Shown piece by piece: positions 6,308-8,832 of a stretch of DNA of 8,832 bases (position 1 is the stretch's first letter; each line of letters starts with the position of its first letter). The position numbers were made by a program, and so were the translations under genes. Below the pieces are notes generated by a model, which had not been told where the DNA came from, did no database searches, and was given only the letters and a program-made list of their open reading frames with translations. The DNA comes from an uncultured Bdellovibrio sp. (GTDB taxonomy: Bacteria; Bdellovibrionota; Bdellovibrionia; Bdellovibrionales; Bdellovibrionaceae): NCBI RefSeq assembly GCF_946478835.1, contig NZ_CAMLDV010000143.1:1-8832 (forward strand). Direction: 5' to 3'.

Positions 6308-7996
6308 TTAAAACAACTCGCTAGAGTTTTTCTTGTTCTGCAAGGCTTTGCTCACGCGAGTGTCTTGCCCATACACGTCGTCTACGAATCGGAACGCTCC
6401 GTCTTCTGTTTTTTCAACAGTGAGATAGAGGAAGTAAACTGGCATGGCCTTTTTCAAAAATACTTTTTTATCAATTTCGCCCGGGATGTTGTTGTCATAA
6501 AGAGGAACGTAAGACTTGATATCTTCCAGTCCCCAACCCGCCTGATCTCTTAAAAGATATGCGGCTAGTTCCAACGGTTGCTCCAAACGAACACAGCCCG
6601 AACTGCGATGACGTTTGCTTTCACCGAAAAGTTGTTTTTCATTTGTATCATGCATGTAGATAGCCCAAGGATTTTGCAATGGGAATTTCACGACACCGAG
6701 GGCGTTGTCTGGTCCCGGCAACTGACGGATATAGTAAGTGAAATTTCTTGCTGTCATACTGCGCCAGTCAATTGATGATGAATCCACAACTTGATCCGTG
6801 CCTTCGTCGATCAAAAGCATATTGTGCTTTTCAAGATAGTTTGGATCTTGTTTTAGCATCGGCAATTTATCTTTGATCGCAATACTGCGTGGTACTGTCC
6901 AATAAGGATTTAAATTCACGAAAGTGATCGAGTCTCTCATCGAAGGAGTTCTGCGGAACGGCTGACCGTTCACTGTTTTAAAGTGGAAAACTTTGCCACC
7001 TTCATCATAAAGACGGAATTCTGTCGTCGCTAAGTTGACGAAGATATGGCGTTGTTCTACGTTCGCCGGTAACCAGCGAAGTTTTTCCATCGTCACTTCC
7101 ACTTGAGCGATTCTTTGGTTCACGGTGAAGTTCAAGGCACGCAAAACTTCGGAACGGGTTCCGATGATTCCGTCCGACGTTAAGCCGTTCATGGATTGAT
7201 ATTGTCTTAATACTTGATCGAATTCGCTATCAAATGTATTTCCACCATTATAAGAGATGCGATAACCCAATTGGTTGAAGCGTTCTCTGATCTGATTGAT
7301 CACAGGGTCTTTCACTCCGAGTTTCAAAATAAAACCTGGAGAATTGATCGTCGCCCAACCGCCTTTGGCTTTCATGTCTTTAAGTTGCGCAAGAACTCCC
7401 ATCAACTCGCGGTAACGAGGATGCGTCGGTGCGAAACCTTCTAAAGAAGACGTCAAAGATTCAGGCCCGTAAGAAACGGCGGCATTTAATTGTGTAAATT
7501 CAGCGAACTCTTTTTTCTTAAATTTGATATCAGTATCAATTTGTTCAGGATCAAAGCGTCCTCCCGAAAGATGGGAAACGTAACGGATCAAGGCTTCGGA
7601 AACTAAAAGTTCAAAGGTAATCCACTGCACACCAGGGTTTTTAAGAGTTGCTTGATAACCTTTTTCAATTTGCTCATCCCAGTAATCAGCGCTATTGAGT
7701 CCGTGTTTGTCTGCTTCAGCGAAAATAGATTTAAGGCGTGCCGCCATTGCATTCGGAGTTCCGTTAGCGTCGACCCAAATAGCTTCGTAATTTCTTAAAG
7801 AATAAAGCTTTGCAAGGCGATCCGTGCGCAGAAGGAAACTTCCCCAGCGTGGATTGATGATAGGATTGGTTCTCGCTCTCGTTACCTGATCTTGAATGAT
7901 CTGAGGTTTGCTTTGAGCCAAAGAAAATTGGGGAGCTAATACAATTAAACTCATACCCACGATAAACGACTTTTGTACCAAACTCTTCATCTTCAT
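6308..7996 (-). CDS. L,D-transpeptidase, YcbB (LdtD)-like, secreted
   Basis: Enzymes of this family make or exchange 3-3 cross-links or C-terminal D-amino acids in peptidoglycan, working in the periplasm. The ATG at 7996 is preferred because GGAAGAGGG precedes it and a signal peptide begins there (hydrophobic SFIVGMSLIVLAP, cleavage near SLA-Q at residue 27), giving 562 residues. An ATG six bases on is also possible; the longer frame from 8083 has no such support. Order: signal peptide, YcbB-type scaffold region (about 40-215), peptidoglycan-binding domain (about 220-290, with QYQSMNGLTSDGIIG), and YkuD catalytic domain (about 317-490). His449 (YMHDTNEKQLF) and Cys468 in H-R-S-S-G-C-V-R-L are the likely catalytic residues, with Arg470 conserved. 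All key residues are present. It heads an operon with two exported proteins. In Bdellovibrio, L,D-transpeptidases are known to remodel predator and prey walls, so that role is possible here. Confidence 0.95.
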   Translation of the reverse strand: MKMKSLVQKSFIVGMSLIVLAPQFSLAQSKPQIIQDQVTRARTNPIINPRWGSFLLRTDRLAKLYSLRNYEAIWVDANGTPNAMAARLKSIFAEADKHGLNSADYWDEQIEKGYQATLKNPGVQWITFELLVSEALIRYVSHLSGGRFDPEQIDTDIKFKKKEFAEFTQLNAAVSYGPESLTSSLEGFAPTHPRYRELMGVLAQLKDMKAKGGWATINSPGFILKLGVKDPVINQIRERFNQLGYRISYNGGNTFDSEFDQVLRQYQSMNGLTSDGIIGTRSEVLRALNFTVNQRIAQVEVTMEKLRWLPANVEQRHIFVNLATTEFRLYDEGGKVFHFKTVNGQPFRRTPSMRDSITFVNLNPYWTVPRSIAIKDKLPMLKQDPNYLEKHNMLLIDEGTDQVVDSSSIDWRSMTARNFTYYIRQLPGPDNALGVVKFPLQNPWAIYMHDTNEKQLFGESKRHRSSGCVRLEQPLELAAYLLRDQAGWGLEDIKSYVPLYDNNIPGEIDKKVFLKKAMPVYFLYLTVEKTEDGAFRFVDDVYGQDTRVSKALQNKKNSSELF

Positions 7997-8021
7997 AACA
8001 CCCTCTTCCAACGGTGTTACT

Positions 8022-8038
8022 ATCAAGTAAAGTGCCAG
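8022..8038 (-). promoter_or_regulatory. Possible sigma-54 (-24/-12) promoter of the transpeptidase operon
   Basis: The minus strand reads TGGCAC-TTTAC-TTGAT. The consensus is TGGCAC-N5-TTGCA, so the -24 half and the spacing are exact but the -12 half has GA instead of GC. A start about 12 bases downstream would leave a leader of about 15 bases that still includes the full Shine-Dalgarno site. The -12 mismatch is at a normally strict position, so this is a weak to moderate call. Confidence 0.35.
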
Positions 8039-8130
8039 CCCTATTGGATCTGACGTCGCTTTCGTGAAAAATTTCTTATACAAGCGCCGAAAATTGTCGT
8101 CTTGATTTGGTTCACATATTTTTTAAAAAC

Positions 8131-8160
8131 AAAGGCCGTCTCAAAATGAGACAGCCTTTT
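8131..8160 (-). terminator. Likely intrinsic terminator (GGC-GTCTCA hairpin)
   Basis: Arms AAAGGC-C-GTCTCA (8131-8143) and TGAGAC-A-GCCTTT (8147-8159) form a 12-bp stem with one mismatch and a 3-base loop. On the minus strand the hairpin is followed by a T-rich tail (TTTGTTTTT), fitting termination of the gene ending at 8198 and insulating it from the transpeptidase operon. A shorter TTTT also follows on the plus strand. Confidence 0.7.
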
Positions 8161-8174
8161 CAGAGGTTTCAGGG

Positions 8175-8197
8175 AAAAAGGTACCTGGTACCTTTTT
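8175..8197. repeat. 23-bp GGTACC palindrome, terminator-like
   Basis: AAAAAGGTACC (8175-8185), a single T, then GGTACCTTTTT (8187-8197): a perfect palindrome with a one-base centre, starting at the base next to the stop codon (8200-8198). An A-run on one side and a T-run on the other make it symmetrical, so it could act as a bidirectional terminator, although the GC part is short and folding needs a few bases of the centre as a loop. It could equally be a dispersed palindromic repeat of this genome, which cannot be judged from one copy. Confidence 0.75.
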
Positions 8198-8832
8198 CTA
8201 CTTCTGTGAGTTCAGATAGCGAATGATATCGACGTCCGGTGGTTGCGCGATACCGGCTCCCGGTTTAGGACCAGTGAGTTCATCCAAAGAGAAATCCATG
8301 TGCGCATCATAGCGGCGTTCCCATTGGTTACGCAACCATCTTTCACGGCTGTACCACTCACGCTTGTTTGCATCGTCCATACAAGAAGCAAGCTCCTGTG
8401 GAGATTTTGCTCCCCAACGAAGCTCGACACAGTGATAAGGGTCAAAACTCAAGTCAAACAAACGCTGACGAGCATCTTCTGAATTCAGAGTGACGGCCCC
8501 TCCACTGGAGTTCGTGTAAGTGAACTGACAACCACGAGTTTCGCGATCGTAAACCGCCAGCATATCAGCTGCGAGATTTGCTCCACTGTACACAATGCTC
8601 GGATCCCCTGTGCGGTGACGTTGAATCAAAATGCGAGCTTGAGAAAGCAAATCCATGTAGGACACTTTCAAACGCGCATCCCGTGCCGGAGACGCATAGG
8701 CTTCCCATTCTCCGTCAGTACCGTAAATATTTTGCGGCAAACGTTCCGGGTGAGGTTTCTTATCAATGCCGGCCTTATTGCCCAGGCTCACTGCGACGAC
8801 ACGGTCTTTTAAGCTTGTGCAGATATCGGCTA
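8198..8832 (-). CDS. Unrecognised protein, C-terminal 210 residues (partial, runs off the right edge)
   Basis: The frame stays open to the right edge of the window (upstream residues read ADICTSLKDRVVAV before SLGNKAGID), so the true start is outside; the GTG at 8791 is just an internal valine. No family is recognised. The visible part is hydrophilic, rich in Arg, Asp, Tyr and Trp, with no membrane segment. Notable stretches are YASPARDARLKVSYMDLLSQARILIQ (helical), RRGC-like RETRGCQFTYTNSSGG, DPYHCVELRWG, ELASCMDDANKREWYSRERWLRNQWERR, and a proline-rich end GPKPGAGIAQPPDVD. Four cysteines are visible in the piece, compatible with an exported protein, but the N-terminus that would show a signal peptide is missing. 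Two terminator-like structures follow its stop. Confidence 0.8.
   Translation of the reverse strand, partial: ADICTSLKDRVVAVSLGNKAGIDKKPHPERLPQNIYGTDGEWEAYASPARDARLKVSYMDLLSQARILIQRHRTGDPSIVYSGANLAADMLAVYDRETRGCQFTYTNSSGGAVTLNSEDARQRLFDLSFDPYHCVELRWGAKSPQELASCMDDANKREWYSRERWLRNQWERRYDAHMDFSLDELTGPKPGAGIAQPPDVDIIRYLNSQK

Larger units (their letters stand above)
7997..8197 (-). other. Intergenic leader of the transpeptidase operon
   Basis: This 200-base gap holds, in the direction of transcription, the GGTACC palindrome, a second hairpin with a T-rich tail, about 90 bases with no clear signal, a sigma-54-like element, and the transpeptidase Shine-Dalgarno site. The open frame through part of it (8083 to 7997) is an upstream extension of the transpeptidase and is not thought to be translated. 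Confidence 0.6.

Noticed and set aside
7997..8083. A 29-residue N-terminal extension of the transpeptidase starting at 8083.
   Set aside because: It would bury the signal peptide inside the protein and covers the probable promoter; GGAAGAGGG before the ATG at 7996 is a far better start signal.
8789..8791. GTG at 8791 as the start of the right-edge gene.
   Set aside because: The frame is open for at least 13 more codons to the edge of the window and no Shine-Dalgarno site precedes the GTG.

Overview
The window looks like ordinary chromosome from a Bdellovibrio-type predatory bacterium (Bdellovibrionota). This is inferred from moderate GC content, the style of the proteins (many exported proteins of no clear family, a YcbB-like L,D-transpeptidase) and the gene order zapA - 5-FCL - rny - tyrS. 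No marker gene proves the species. Every supported gene lies on the minus strand, so transcription runs from the right end of the window to the left.

Right part (8832 to about 4721): the 3' part of an unrecognised gene ends at 8198. It is followed by a 23-bp GGTACC palindrome and a second hairpin that probably terminate it. A leader of about 130 bases with a sigma-54-like element then precedes a three-gene unit: a secreted L,D-transpeptidase, a secreted 323-aa protein with a Cys-rich tail, and a secreted 196-aa protein. The genes are 11-13 bases apart with good Shine-Dalgarno sites, so this is probably an envelope or peptidoglycan operon.

Middle and left (about 4624 to 411): a tight housekeeping cluster, zapA (cell division), 5-formyltetrahydrofolate cyclo-ligase (5-FCL, folate), rny (RNase Y), tyrS (tyrosyl-tRNA synthetase) and a [2Fe-2S] ferredoxin. 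Stop and start signals overlap or nearly touch from 5-FCL to the ferredoxin. At the left edge is the start of an alpha/beta hydrolase gene that runs off the window.

Two things stand out. First, the 5-FCL gene is broken by a perfect inverted repeat with 27-bp arms and a 5-base loop. It sits exactly where the family's glycine-rich nucleotide-binding loop should be, with a net frameshift. The pattern is that expected from a template-switch event turning an imperfect palindrome into a perfect one, or from a sequencing or assembly artefact. Second, the RNase Y homologue keeps its membrane anchor, coiled coil and KH domain, but its HD nuclease site is altered at every metal-binding motif (His to Gln, His-Asp to His-Asn, His-His to His-Asp, Asp to Phe). 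It therefore looks like a catalytically dead RNase Y. I saw no tRNA, rRNA, CRISPR array or insertion sequence.
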